DNA of 64,000 bases from contig NZ_CP022203.1 of assembly GCF_002305895.1 (NCBI RefSeq), positions 4,442,501 through 4,506,500 on the forward strand, in the 5' to 3' direction. The DNA comes from Corallococcus macrosporus DSM 14697. Its GTDB lineage: Bacteria; Myxococcota; Myxococcia; Myxococcales; Myxococcaceae. Under the pieces are notes generated by a model. It was not told where the DNA came from. It saw only the letters and a list, made by a program, of their open reading frames with translations, and made no database searches. Both the position numbers and the translations under genes were made by a program. This document shows positions 1-8,758 of the stretch, in pieces (position 1 is the stretch's first letter; each line of letters starts with the position of its first letter).

Positions 1-1
1 G

Positions 2-436
2 TCACGGGTGCTGGGGCGGCATCAGCCCATCGCCCGGCAGCAGCGGATCGCCCTGGAGAGCGGCGTGCCGGAGGCGGCCGTCCGGGTCCACGGGGACGTC
101 ACGCTCATCGAGCAGGCCGTGAGCAACCTCGTGTTCAACGGCATCCACCACGGCCGCGAGGACGGTCACGTCGCCGTGGTGTTGGAGCATTCGAGAGACC
201 AGCGCTTCCTCCTGCGCGTCATCGATGACGGGCCCGGCATCCCGGAGGAGGAGCGCGTCCGGCTGATGGAGCGGCGCTTCCGCGGGAACGCCGCGCGCAC
301 CCGGGGAATCCAGGGGCAGGGGCTGGGCCTGCACATCACTCAGCACGTCGCGCGGGTGCATGGCTGGAGCCTGACGCTGGCGCCGTCGGAGTATGGAGGG
401 CTGGAGGTCGTGCTGGAGGGGGCGTCCGCCAGTTAG
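2..436 (+). CDS. Sensor histidine kinase, C-terminal ATPase domain (5' truncated by window)
   Basis: Only the HATPase_c domain of a two-component sensor kinase is present; the frame is open from base 2 and the beginning lies outside the window. The N box (EQAVSNLVFNGIHHG), the G1 box (DDGPGIPEE) and the G2 box (GQGLGLHI) appear in the usual order and spacing, so the ATP-binding fold looks intact and the protein probably autophosphorylates a histidine upstream of the visible part. The phosphoacceptor helix and sensor domain cannot be seen. No partner regulator is encoded immediately downstream; the next gene is on the opposite strand. Family assignment is firm, the stimulus is unknown. Confidence 0.9.
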   Translation, partial: SRVLGRHQPIARQQRIALESGVPEAAVRVHGDVTLIEQAVSNLVFNGIHHGREDGHVAVVLEHSRDQRFLLRVIDDGPGIPEEERVRLMERRFRGNAARTRGIQGQGLGLHITQHVARVHGWSLTLAPSEYGGLEVVLEGASAS

Positions 437-526
437 AGCGCCGATCAGGCCATGGCGAGGGAATCGGCACGAGTTGTTCGACGAGGCTCTTCAGGACGAA
501 CTTGAGGCAATGTACCGCCCGGCACG

Positions 527-1405
527 TCAAGGCGCGCCGGGTCTGCGCGGGTCTGCGAGCTGGTGCTGGGCCCTGTAGGAGGGAGGTACGAGGTGACGAA
601 GCGCGTGCCACGCGAATGCGGACCACTGTGCTTCCGGGGTGAAGCTGTCCGCGATCAGTTGGTTCCACCGTTTGTGCGCCTCGGGGATACGGCCAGCGGC
701 CAGATGTTGCTCCACTTCTTCGATGATCGGCAGCAGCGATCTCACATGGCCCTGAGCCCGGCCCGCCAATTCGCTGAGCTGGAGGATTTCGATGGTTGCT
801 CTCCCCTCGTCCGTCAGGCCCAGGGGCGTCCAGAGCCAGTCTCGCCGGTTGAAGCGGGTGTTCGTGGGGTACCACTCGATGTGGTCGAGCGGGTCTTCGG
901 CTCCCGCCGGATCGAGCAACAGCGGCCGCTCCTTGGACACGTCCGAGATGGAGTCGGGCCGCGAGCGTGAAACGGGCGCCTTGGGTGCACGGGCTTTTCG
1001 AGTCTTGCGGCGCAGTGGGAAGTAGTTCGCCTTGTGGCCACGGTCATTACATCGGCTGCAGGAAAACAGCAGGTTCGACCAGCTCCAGGCCAGCCACCAG
1101 TAATGCCCCTTGTCGATACGAGGCTTCTGGCCAGGGAGGTGCCTCCAGGCACCATCTTTAGGGCGGTAATGCTCGACCGGCGAGCTGCTGAAATCCATCT
1201 GGCGCTCGCACCATGCGCACTTCTCGTGCTGGGCGAGGTACAGGGCCTGCTTGGTCGCGCGAGAGTTGTAGCCTTTGCTCAGGATTTCCTGCAGGGCGTC
1301 GGACATCCCCCTGTGTCGGTTGAAGACCTTCGCGGCGGCGGCTTGGTACCGGGGGGCGGATTTTTCAAGGCCGATGGGCGCGGCACCGCGAGCGATGCGG
1401 ATCAC
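527..1405 (-). CDS. ptuB: HNH endonuclease, PtuB-like (Septu antiphage system)
   Basis: 292 aa HNH nuclease of the TIGR02646/PtuB type. A zinc-type knuckle C63-x2-C66 is followed by the VEHYRPK segment with H79, then C116-x2-C119 with N111 and the H124/K125 pair, the layout of HNH proteins that pair with an AAA/SMC-like ATPase. It is the second gene of a two-gene unit: its ATG overlaps the stop of the ATPase gene by 4 bases (ATGA, 1402-1405), so translation is coupled. In Septu systems PtuA and PtuB act together against phage, with PtuB as the nuclease effector (family knowledge). The same gene pair also occurs with some retrons, but no reverse transcriptase lies nearby. Function in this organism is inferred. 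Confidence 0.8.
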   Translation of the reverse strand: MIRIARGAAPIGLEKSAPRYQAAAAKVFNRHRGMSDALQEILSKGYNSRATKQALYLAQHEKCAWCERQMDFSSSPVEHYRPKDGAWRHLPGQKPRIDKGHYWWLAWSWSNLLFSCSRCNDRGHKANYFPLRRKTRKARAPKAPVSRSRPDSISDVSKERPLLLDPAGAEDPLDHIEWYPTNTRFNRRDWLWTPLGLTDEGRATIEILQLSELAGRAQGHVRSLLPIIEEVEQHLAAGRIPEAHKRWNQLIADSFTPEAQWSAFAWHALRHLVPPSYRAQHQLADPRRPGAP

Positions 1406-2853
1406 TGCGCGCTCCCTCGGTTCGCCGAGAGGTCTTCAAAGGCTTTCGTGCCCTCGGCTCTTCCGAGCCGCTGAATGAGCTCTCTCCGCATCTGGCCGAG
1501 TAGTTCCTTCAGTTCCCGCGACTGAGCGCCTGTCGGCTTGGGGTGGGCCGCGAGGACCTGGAGCCGCCGGAGTTTTTCCCCCAGCGGATTGGGCGTCATG
1601 CCTTCGAGTCCGAACCACGTCCGGTACAACTCACCGCCAGTCATGAGCCGAGGATCCGGCTGATGCTCGGCGTCTTGAACCCCTGGACGGAACTGTCCTC
1701 CCTGCCGATCCCAGCCCCCCTGGACGATGTCGCCCGTCTCCTCGTCCACCACGAGCCGGACCACCTCATGGGGAGCCAGCGATGACAGCACGACAGGGGA
1801 GTGGGTGGTTGCCACGAACTGCATGCGGGGGAAGACGCGGCGCAGGGCTGGAATGAAGCGCGCTTGCCAGGTTGGATGCAGGTAGAGGTCGATCTCATCA
1901 ATGAGGACGAGTCCCTCCATGTCGGTGGTGTCCAACTCGGTCTTCGACTCCAGTAGAACATGGCCGATGAGATCCGCGATCCATGCGAAGGTCGACTGGT
2001 ATCCGTGGGAGAGCGCGACCCCCGCAATGGCGACCGGATCCTGGTTCCGGGCCATGACCTGGTAGAAGCGGTCGCTCTCGATGAGCGACATGCTGGAGCG
2101 GGTGCCTCCCTGGCCGCGCAACTCCAGGCGCGCCAGCCCCGGAAAGAGGTCGGCGCCCCCCAGCTTGACGGCTTGGTTCAGCATTCGGCTGAAGCGGCGT
2201 GATGTCTCTCCCAGCTTGCGGTTTTCTCGCTGATCCTTCTCAAGGAAGTGGTTCGCGAAGCCAATCGATGCGAGCTGTTTCTGCCGGAACAAAGGCTCCA
2301 GGCGCTCGATGGAAGGGCGAGTCAGGGTTGGCGTCTCATTCGCATCCGGCAGCGCGCGAGAGATGCCATAGCCCGCAACGAACCAGAGAGGCGCGTTGGT
2401 GGCTCGCGCCTCGGCGAGGGGATCACGCGTGTCCGACTTAGAGGGCACGCCAAGATAGTGGGCATCGGCATCCAGGGAGGTGGTGCCGAAAGGGAGGAGG
2501 ACGCGAGAGCGGAGTTCCAAGCCCGCTGGCCTGTGCCTGGCCTTTGGAGACGCCAGCGGGTGGATCTTGCTGCCTCCTGCGACTGAGCCGGGACCGAACA
2601 TGAACTCAACTTCGATCGACATGGATTCTTCTTTTCGCCGGTCGCACAGGTGTTTGACCGCGGATCCGGCGAGCCCGCTGACCTCTTTGTAACCTGCCGC
2701 TGCCAGCGCGATGGCTTGGAGGAGCGAGGTCTTGGCCGTCCCGTTTTCGCCAATGAGCACCGTCCACATGCGGGGCTCACTGCGGTGCGTGAAGTCGAGT
2801 TCGAAACGCCCGAGTCGTTTCAGGTTATCGACCGCAAGATGGCGGATGTACAT
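1402..2853 (-). CDS. ptuA: AAA/SMC-like ATPase, PtuA-like (Septu antiphage system)
   Basis: 483 aa from the ATG at 2853; this start is chosen because the family N-terminus (MYIRHLAVDNLKRLGRFEL) begins there, while the 51 codons upstream in the same frame look non-coding. The Walker A GENGTAKT is at 35-42, with Ala in place of the usual second Gly. The Walker B stretch LVLIDEIDLYLHP near 313 is followed by ATTHSP, typical of the OLD/RecF-like ATPases used in defence systems. It lies directly upstream of the HNH gene with a 4-base overlap. The expected role is a nucleotide-binding sensor that holds the HNH nuclease in check until infection (known for PtuAB, inferred here). No toxin or methylase gene accompanies it. 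Confidence 0.8.
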   Translation of the reverse strand: MYIRHLAVDNLKRLGRFELDFTHRSEPRMWTVLIGENGTAKTSLLQAIALAAAGYKEVSGLAGSAVKHLCDRRKEESMSIEVEFMFGPGSVAGGSKIHPLASPKARHRPAGLELRSRVLLPFGTTSLDADAHYLGVPSKSDTRDPLAEARATNAPLWFVAGYGISRALPDANETPTLTRPSIERLEPLFRQKQLASIGFANHFLEKDQRENRKLGETSRRFSRMLNQAVKLGGADLFPGLARLELRGQGGTRSSMSLIESDRFYQVMARNQDPVAIAGVALSHGYQSTFAWIADLIGHVLLESKTELDTTDMEGLVLIDEIDLYLHPTWQARFIPALRRVFPRMQFVATTHSPVVLSSLAPHEVVRLVVDEETGDIVQGGWDRQGGQFRPGVQDAEHQPDPRLMTGGELYRTWFGLEGMTPNPLGEKLRRLQVLAAHPKPTGAQSRELKELLGQMRRELIQRLGRAEGTKAFEDLSANRGSAQ

Positions 2854-3212
2854 GGATGCAAGGTCACATACACCTTTCCATGCTGCAAGAAGCATGGCGG
2901 TGGGCCTGGCCAGGCTCCGTACACCCGAGCGCGCCATTTCAACGCGGGAGCGGCGCGGATGGAGCCGCCAGGGCCCTTGCGAATGCTTCGCGCCGGGGCA
3001 AGCCACTCACGTTCAGGTTCGGGAGATACCAGGCGGCACTGCGCGAGTCGGGGGATGGTTCATGCCGCAAGCGCTGCCGCGTCGAACACCTCGTCAACCA
3101 CCTGACGCAAAATCGAAGGGCAGCGGCGCGCCATGTGAAGCCTGCCGCCAACCACCTGTCGATGGTGCACATCGCCACCATGGGCCTCTGGCGCTCATGG
3201 GTGGACACTCCA
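2854..3212. other. Non-coding gap upstream of ptuA
   Basis: About 360 bases between the pentapeptide-repeat gene and ptuA. The open frames here have no ribosome site and resemble no family. It must contain the ptuA promoter, but I could not pick out -35/-10 elements with confidence. No tandem repeat or clear hairpin array was seen. Confidence 0.4.
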
Positions 3213-3851
3213 CTAGCGGCCCTTCTTCCGTTCCGTCTTCGGCGCCGCCGGCCCGTCCCCGTAACCCGCCACCACCAGCCCCAGTGTCTGGACGAAGTTC
3301 ACCGCGGCGTCCACGGGGATGCGCGTGGCCTTCACCCGGTTGCGTGCGGGGTCGATGAACACGCCCTTCGCGGCCGCGAAGTCCGCCTTCGTGAGCGTGC
3401 AGCCCCGGAAGTTGCTGCCGGTGATGTCCGACTCGCTGAAGTCCGCTTCGGACAGGTCCGTGTCGATGAAGTTCATCTCCAGCGCCGTGCAGCGCAGGAA
3501 GGACGTCTTGCGCAGGCTGAGCCCCGCGAAGGTGCAGTAGCGCAGGTTCGAGCCGTCGAAGCTGACCTCGGGGAAGGTGCCCACGTCCGTCCAGTCGATG
3601 CCCATCAGCTTGGAGCTCTCGAAGCGCACGCCGCGCAGGGACGTGTCGGTGAACCGGGCCCGGGTGAGGTCGCAGCCGGTGAAGACGCAGTCCTCCAGCC
3701 TGGCCCGCGTCCAACGGCTCTCCTGGAGGGTGCAGTTCTGGAACGTGCAGCCGTAGAACTCCTTCCCGCTCAGGTCCGCCTCCTGGAGGCTCAGGTCGGC
3801 GAAGGTCTCGTGCTCGAAGCTGTCTTCTTCATGGATGCGGTGGGGGGCCAT
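3213..3851 (-). CDS. Pentapeptide repeat protein
   Basis: 212 aa made mostly of A(D/N)LXX-like repeats, for example LSLQEADLSGKEF, CDLTRARFTDTSL and TDLSEADFSESDITGSNF, running from about residue 15 to 165. Such repeats fold into a right-handed square beta-helix. There is no signal peptide or membrane segment, so it is probably cytoplasmic. The roughly 45-residue tail (DPARNRVKATRIPVDAAVNFVQTL, ending in a Lys/Arg-rich stretch) is outside the repeat. Similar proteins include Qnr-type gyrase protectors, but nothing in the sequence shows gyrase binding, so that role is not claimed. It stands alone, transcribed in the same direction as the gene to its right. Confidence 0.85.
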   Translation of the reverse strand: MAPHRIHEEDSFEHETFADLSLQEADLSGKEFYGCTFQNCTLQESRWTRARLEDCVFTGCDLTRARFTDTSLRGVRFESSKLMGIDWTDVGTFPEVSFDGSNLRYCTFAGLSLRKTSFLRCTALEMNFIDTDLSEADFSESDITGSNFRGCTLTKADFAAAKGVFIDPARNRVKATRIPVDAAVNFVQTLGLVVAGYGDGPAAPKTERKKGR

Positions 3852-3911
3852 GGCGGGCCCGTCACTAACGCCAGAAGGGCCGTGGTGACCAAGGCTTTTC
3901 GCTCCTGGTCG

Positions 3912-4268
3912 CTATCCGTAGCGCACCGTGAAGGCCGCCAGGATGGGGCCGCCGAGGCGCGCGTTGCCGGGCACCGACGGGCCGCCTTCGGGGAGCTGCG
4001 TGAGGAGCGCTTCGAGCGCGGGCTTCATCTCCTCGAAGGCGGCGCTGGCCGCGGCCGCGTTGTCGAAGAAGCGGTGGTAGAGGAGCCAGCCGGTGACGGA
4101 GCAGGAGAGGGCGTGGAAGGAGCGGCTGTCGTCCAGTTCGTAGGTGAGTCGCGCCAGCCCCCCGAAGTCTTCATCCCGCGCGATGGTGCCGCCCTGCGTC
4201 CCCATCCAGCCCAGGGAGCCGCCGTCTTCGTAAGGCCGCCACACCGCGTCGTCCGCACGTCCCACCAT
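3912..4268 (-). CDS. Hypothetical protein
   Basis: 118 aa, beginning MVGRADDAVWRPYEDGG at the ATG at 4268, which has an AAGAGG ribosome site close upstream (GCAAGAGGTGG-ATG). The frame stays open further upstream but that part lacks coding character. No signal peptide or membrane helix. I recognise no domain; the middle (AFEEMKPALEALLTQLPEGG) looks alpha-helical and the rest mixed. It reads in the same direction as the pentapeptide-repeat gene, 60 bases apart, so the two may share a transcript. Confidence 0.6.
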   Translation of the reverse strand: MVGRADDAVWRPYEDGGSLGWMGTQGGTIARDEDFGGLARLTYELDDSRSFHALSCSVTGWLLYHRFFDNAAAASAAFEEMKPALEALLTQLPEGGPSVPGNARLGGPILAAFTVRYG

Positions 4269-4463
4269 CCACCTCTTGCAAGGAAACCCGCGTGCCATCA
4301 TGCGCGGGCACACGCGGTGGCTCCAGGGCTCCGAGCCCCTCATGCCGTCCAATGGCGCACGTCGGTGCCACGCGGCGAAGGTAGGGAAGGGGAGGACGTC
4401 CCTCTCCACGGAACAGTTGCCGCGAGGCGGTTTGTACGTGGAAGCCCGCCGTCCTAACCTGCC

Positions 4464-5156
4464 ATGTCCATGAAGGCGATCCTCGTCTCCCTTTTCCTGT
4501 TGGGTTCGGCGCCGGACTCTCCCGCGCCCGTGATTCCGCCCGAGGCGCTCGCCGCGCCCCCTGTCGCGGATGAGTCTCCCACCGCCTGGTCCTGCACGGT
4601 GGACACCCTGCGCGCGGGGAAGGAGTGCGTCTTCGAGGCGGACCTGTCCGCTGGCGCGCCCAGCGATTCACAGGACGCGTCCAACAAGAAGCTCCTCCAG
4701 GACGTGGGCCGCGCGCTGTGCTCGGAGGCGGTGGGCAACATCCGCGAGGGCCGTCCGGACGCGACGCTGACCGCGCTGTGTGAGCGGCGCTACATCACCG
4801 CCGTGGACCAGTGCGGGCTGGACGGCACGTCCTTCGTGGTGGATTCGAAGGGGCGCTTCGCTCCCGCCGCCCGGGCCTGCTACCGCGCGCTGGCCAATGT
4901 CCTTCAAGAGGTGCAGTTCATGGCCACGGTGGCCTCGCCGTGCTGCGAGTGCGCCGCCCGCGCCAACTGCCCGGGCACCGCGGACCGCTGCTACGCGGAG
5001 GTGGCGCAGCAGGCGACCGCGCCCCAGACGCAGGCGTGCCTCAGCGACCGTTGCGCGGCTGCGTGCGCCGTCGTGCTGCCTGGCGCCGCTTCTCGGCCCT
5101 CGCCGACCGTCCAGCAGCGCACCCGCTCCTCCAGCCCTGGCTCCGCTTCCCTCTAG
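4464..5156 (+). CDS. Secreted Cys-rich hypothetical protein
   Basis: 230 aa with a short hydrophobic N-terminus (MKAILVSLFLLGSAPDSPAP), consistent with export. The mature part has about a dozen Cys, several paired (CSEAV, CERRY, CCECAARANCPG, CLSDRCAAAC), which suggests disulfides in the periplasm or outside the cell. The C-terminal 30 residues are Ser/Thr/Pro-rich and look disordered. The ATG six bases further in (MKAIL) is an equally good start. The lipoprotein gene begins 11 bases downstream, so the two probably form one transcript. No known family is recognised. Confidence 0.75.
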   Translation: MSMKAILVSLFLLGSAPDSPAPVIPPEALAAPPVADESPTAWSCTVDTLRAGKECVFEADLSAGAPSDSQDASNKKLLQDVGRALCSEAVGNIREGRPDATLTALCERRYITAVDQCGLDGTSFVVDSKGRFAPAARACYRALANVLQEVQFMATVASPCCECAARANCPGTADRCYAEVAQQATAPQTQACLSDRCAAACAVVLPGAASRPSPTVQQRTRSSSPGSASL

Positions 5157-5167
5157 GAGTTCCGCCC

Positions 5168-6100
5168 ATGCGCCGTCCTTCCTGGATGCTGTCCACCTGG
5201 GCCCTGCTGGGGCCGCTCGCCGCGGGCTGCGGTGCTTCGCACTCCCACGTGACGTGGTCGGAGGACGCGCCTCGCGAGGACGAAGCGGTGTTCGTCGCCC
5301 GGCGGCCGCCGCCGGAGCCGCCCGCGCCCAGTCCCACCGCGGACCCCAAGGCCTTCGCCGCGCGTTACGCGAACCCGGCCGTGTGTGAAGCCGCAGCGCG
5401 CCGGCTCCAGGGCGCTTCGCGCGACGAGGCCTGGGACGGGCTCAAGGCCTGCATCGAGCACACGCCTTTCACCCAGCTCAACGCGCTGCTGGGGGGCGCC
5501 TGGGCGCAGGACCTGCGCGTCCGCCCGGAGGGGGCGAAGCTCATCGCCCGCGTGGTGGCCCAGCGCGGCGGCAGCGTGACGGGCGAGCTGCGCTACCTCC
5601 AGGAGAAGCAGATCCCCATCTTCTCGCTGGCCTCCGCCATGGACCGGCCGGACACGTACAAGGGCCGCTATGTGCTGCTGCGCGCCCAGGTCGCGGACCA
5701 GCGCTCGGAAGGCGAGCGCCCCACGGTGTGGCTGGTGGAGCACGCCCTCAGCTCCGTCCAGACGGACGAAGTCGTCGGGTATGGCGAGCGCATCGACTCC
5801 GTCACCGCGTACTCGGGTGACGTGGGCGGGCGCGGCGCGGCGAGCACGGCCGAGCGCTCCAGCCGCAACACGACGCGGCGCTTCGTGGAGAACGTCTCCG
5901 ACGAGACGGGCCGTGAGGCGCTCGGGCGGCTGGCGGGCGCCGACCCGTTCCTGGAGACGCGGCGCGACTACGTCATCCTCGCGCGCTTCGACGGCGTGCG
6001 CCTGACTTCGGGCGGCGCGGAGACGGATGACGAGGCGCCGCGCATCCCGGTGCTCACCATCGTGAGCTACCACGCGCCGCAGGCGCTCGTCGTCTACTGA
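5168..6100 (+). CDS. Putative lipoprotein
   Basis: 310 aa. The N-terminus MRRPSWMLSTWALLGPLAAGCG is a signal peptide ending in a lipobox (LAAGC), so the mature protein should be lipidated at Cys. A Pro-rich linker (RRPPPEPPAPSPT) follows, then a folded part without recognised domains. It contains a stretch (DRPDTYKGRYVLLRAQVADQ) that reads like an OB or beta-rich fold and ends VLTIVSYHAPQALVVY. It follows the Cys-rich secreted protein by 11 bases. The start is fixed by the signal peptide, since upstream in-frame sequence overlaps the previous gene without coding character. Confidence 0.75.
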   Translation: MRRPSWMLSTWALLGPLAAGCGASHSHVTWSEDAPREDEAVFVARRPPPEPPAPSPTADPKAFAARYANPAVCEAAARRLQGASRDEAWDGLKACIEHTPFTQLNALLGGAWAQDLRVRPEGAKLIARVVAQRGGSVTGELRYLQEKQIPIFSLASAMDRPDTYKGRYVLLRAQVADQRSEGERPTVWLVEHALSSVQTDEVVGYGERIDSVTAYSGDVGGRGAASTAERSSRNTTRRFVENVSDETGREALGRLAGADPFLETRRDYVILARFDGVRLTSGGAETDDEAPRIPVLTIVSYHAPQALVVY

Positions 6101-6126
6101 GCGGCCTTCCGTACAGGCGGGCCCGG

Positions 6127-6165
6127 AAAAAAACGAGGCGCCGGGGAGGATGCCCCGACGCCTCG
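6127..6165 (-). terminator. Rho-independent terminator for the DUF4382 gene
   Basis: A near-perfect 13-bp stem (6134-6146 with 6153-6165, one G/T-type mismatch) is flanked on its left by seven A residues. Read on the minus strand this is a GC-rich hairpin followed by a run of seven T, so it should terminate transcription of the minus-strand gene ending at 6219. It may also shield the plus-strand lipoprotein gene. Confidence 0.8.
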
Positions 6166-6218
6166 CCATGGGAACCGACCCCGCGCCAGTCCCCACGTAA
6201 TCTTGTTCCGAGCGGGCC

Positions 6219-7151
6219 CTACCGCGGGCTCGCTCCCGTCACCGTGAAGTGGTGGGCCACGTCGCGGCCAGAGCCCACCTCCACCGTCACCGGGGCATCC
6301 GGCGTGGTGGTCGCGCTGACGGAGGCGGGCGCCTCCAGCTCCACCGTGAAGGTGCCCGGGATGAGGAACTTGAAGACGGCTTCGTAGGTGCCGTCGCCGT
6401 CCTCGTCGGTCAGCGCCAGCCGCTCCCGGCTGCCGGCCTCGTTCGTCATCACCGCGTTGAAGTCACCCAGCGTCACCTGACGGTCATCCACCACCGGCAG
6501 CGCCACGGTGGCGTCCTTGTCCGCCGTCACGCGGATGCTGCCGGACGCCGTCACCTCGGCGGACTTGATGACCGGGCGCATCACCCACCGGCCCGAGTTG
6601 CCCGCCTCCTTGCCGAAGCTCTGGCCCACGTCGAAGTCCACGAGCAGCACCTTCTGCTCACCTTCGATGGTCAGCTTCTCGGAGAACTTCACCTTCAGCC
6701 CGGACGCGCCGTAGCTGGGCATGTGCAGCCGCCCGCCCACCTGCGTCTCCGGCGGCAGCCCGAGGTAGTCATCCGACGACGCGAACACCGTGGTGGTGCC
6801 GTCCGTGTTCGCCACCTCGATGTAGCCGCCGGTGATGACGAAGCGAAGCTCGGAGTAGTCGCCGTTGGGGACCACGGCGTCGGACACCAGCTCGGACGTG
6901 CTGTTGGCGAGCTCCAGCAGGTTCACCGTGGCGGGCGTATCGCGCAGCACCACGCGGCCACCTTCGCCGTCGTTGCCGCCCTGAAGGTAGATTTCCGAAA
7001 TGGTGACAACGGCGGTGCGGATGTCGTCACCAGGGGCGTCCGTCAGCAGCACCGTGAGCTTGCCCTCGCTTCCACCGCAAGCCATCAGCGGGAGCAGGGC
7101 GACGGGGAGCAAGGCCCGCAGGGCCGAGCGCAGGCGCGAACGAAGAGTCAT
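6219..7151 (-). CDS. DUF4382 domain lipoprotein
   Basis: 310 aa from the ATG at 7151, where a signal peptide with lipobox starts (LLPVALLPLMACGG). Residues after the Cys match the DUF4382 pattern (KLTVLLTDAPGDDIRTAVVTISEIYL), a beta-sandwich domain seen in many bacterial exported lipoproteins, running to about residue 150. The C-terminal part (AVFKFLIPGTFTVELEAPASV) looks like a second Ig-like beta domain with a DEDGDG loop that could bind calcium. Likely anchored in the outer membrane; no enzymatic role is known. A clear terminator follows the gene on its own strand. Confidence 0.85.
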   Translation of the reverse strand: MTLRSRLRSALRALLPVALLPLMACGGSEGKLTVLLTDAPGDDIRTAVVTISEIYLQGGNDGEGGRVVLRDTPATVNLLELANSTSELVSDAVVPNGDYSELRFVITGGYIEVANTDGTTTVFASSDDYLGLPPETQVGGRLHMPSYGASGLKVKFSEKLTIEGEQKVLLVDFDVGQSFGKEAGNSGRWVMRPVIKSAEVTASGSIRVTADKDATVALPVVDDRQVTLGDFNAVMTNEAGSRERLALTDEDGDGTYEAVFKFLIPGTFTVELEAPASVSATTTPDAPVTVEVGSGRDVAHHFTVTGASPR

Positions 7152-7283
7152 GGTCGGCACGTCCCAGGCAGAGGCCCAGCGGAATGCCGGACCTTTGACC
7201 AGGAGAGACCCGGCCTGGGGGAAACCGGCCACGCCGAAGTGGACATGTCGCCGCGGAGGCACGGGGTCAGGCCCCGCGCCCAC

Positions 7284-8669
<1,386 letters not shown>

Positions 8670-8758
8670 GGCGCGGAAGATATCACAGCCGTCTTGCGGG
8701 GTTGGGCTCCGCAATCCCGGGTTATACGGTAAACTTTGAGAGGGGGTATTACCCGCGA

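Noticed and set aside
2939-3208. An 89-codon minus-strand frame between ptuA and the pentapeptide-repeat gene
   Set aside because: Arg-rich translation without motif and no ribosome site; treated as non-coding.
527-3212. Retron with PtuAB-type effector
   Set aside because: No reverse transcriptase gene is present and the gap upstream of ptuA shows no msr/msd-like inverted repeats; a stand-alone Septu-like unit fits better.
3213-3851. Qnr-type quinolone resistance
   Set aside because: Pentapeptide repeats alone do not show gyrase binding; the protein has an extra tail and no resistance-related context.
2856-4457. A 533-codon plus-strand frame over the pentapeptide-repeat gene
   Set aside because: Antisense shadow of the repeat protein; no ribosome site or family resemblance.
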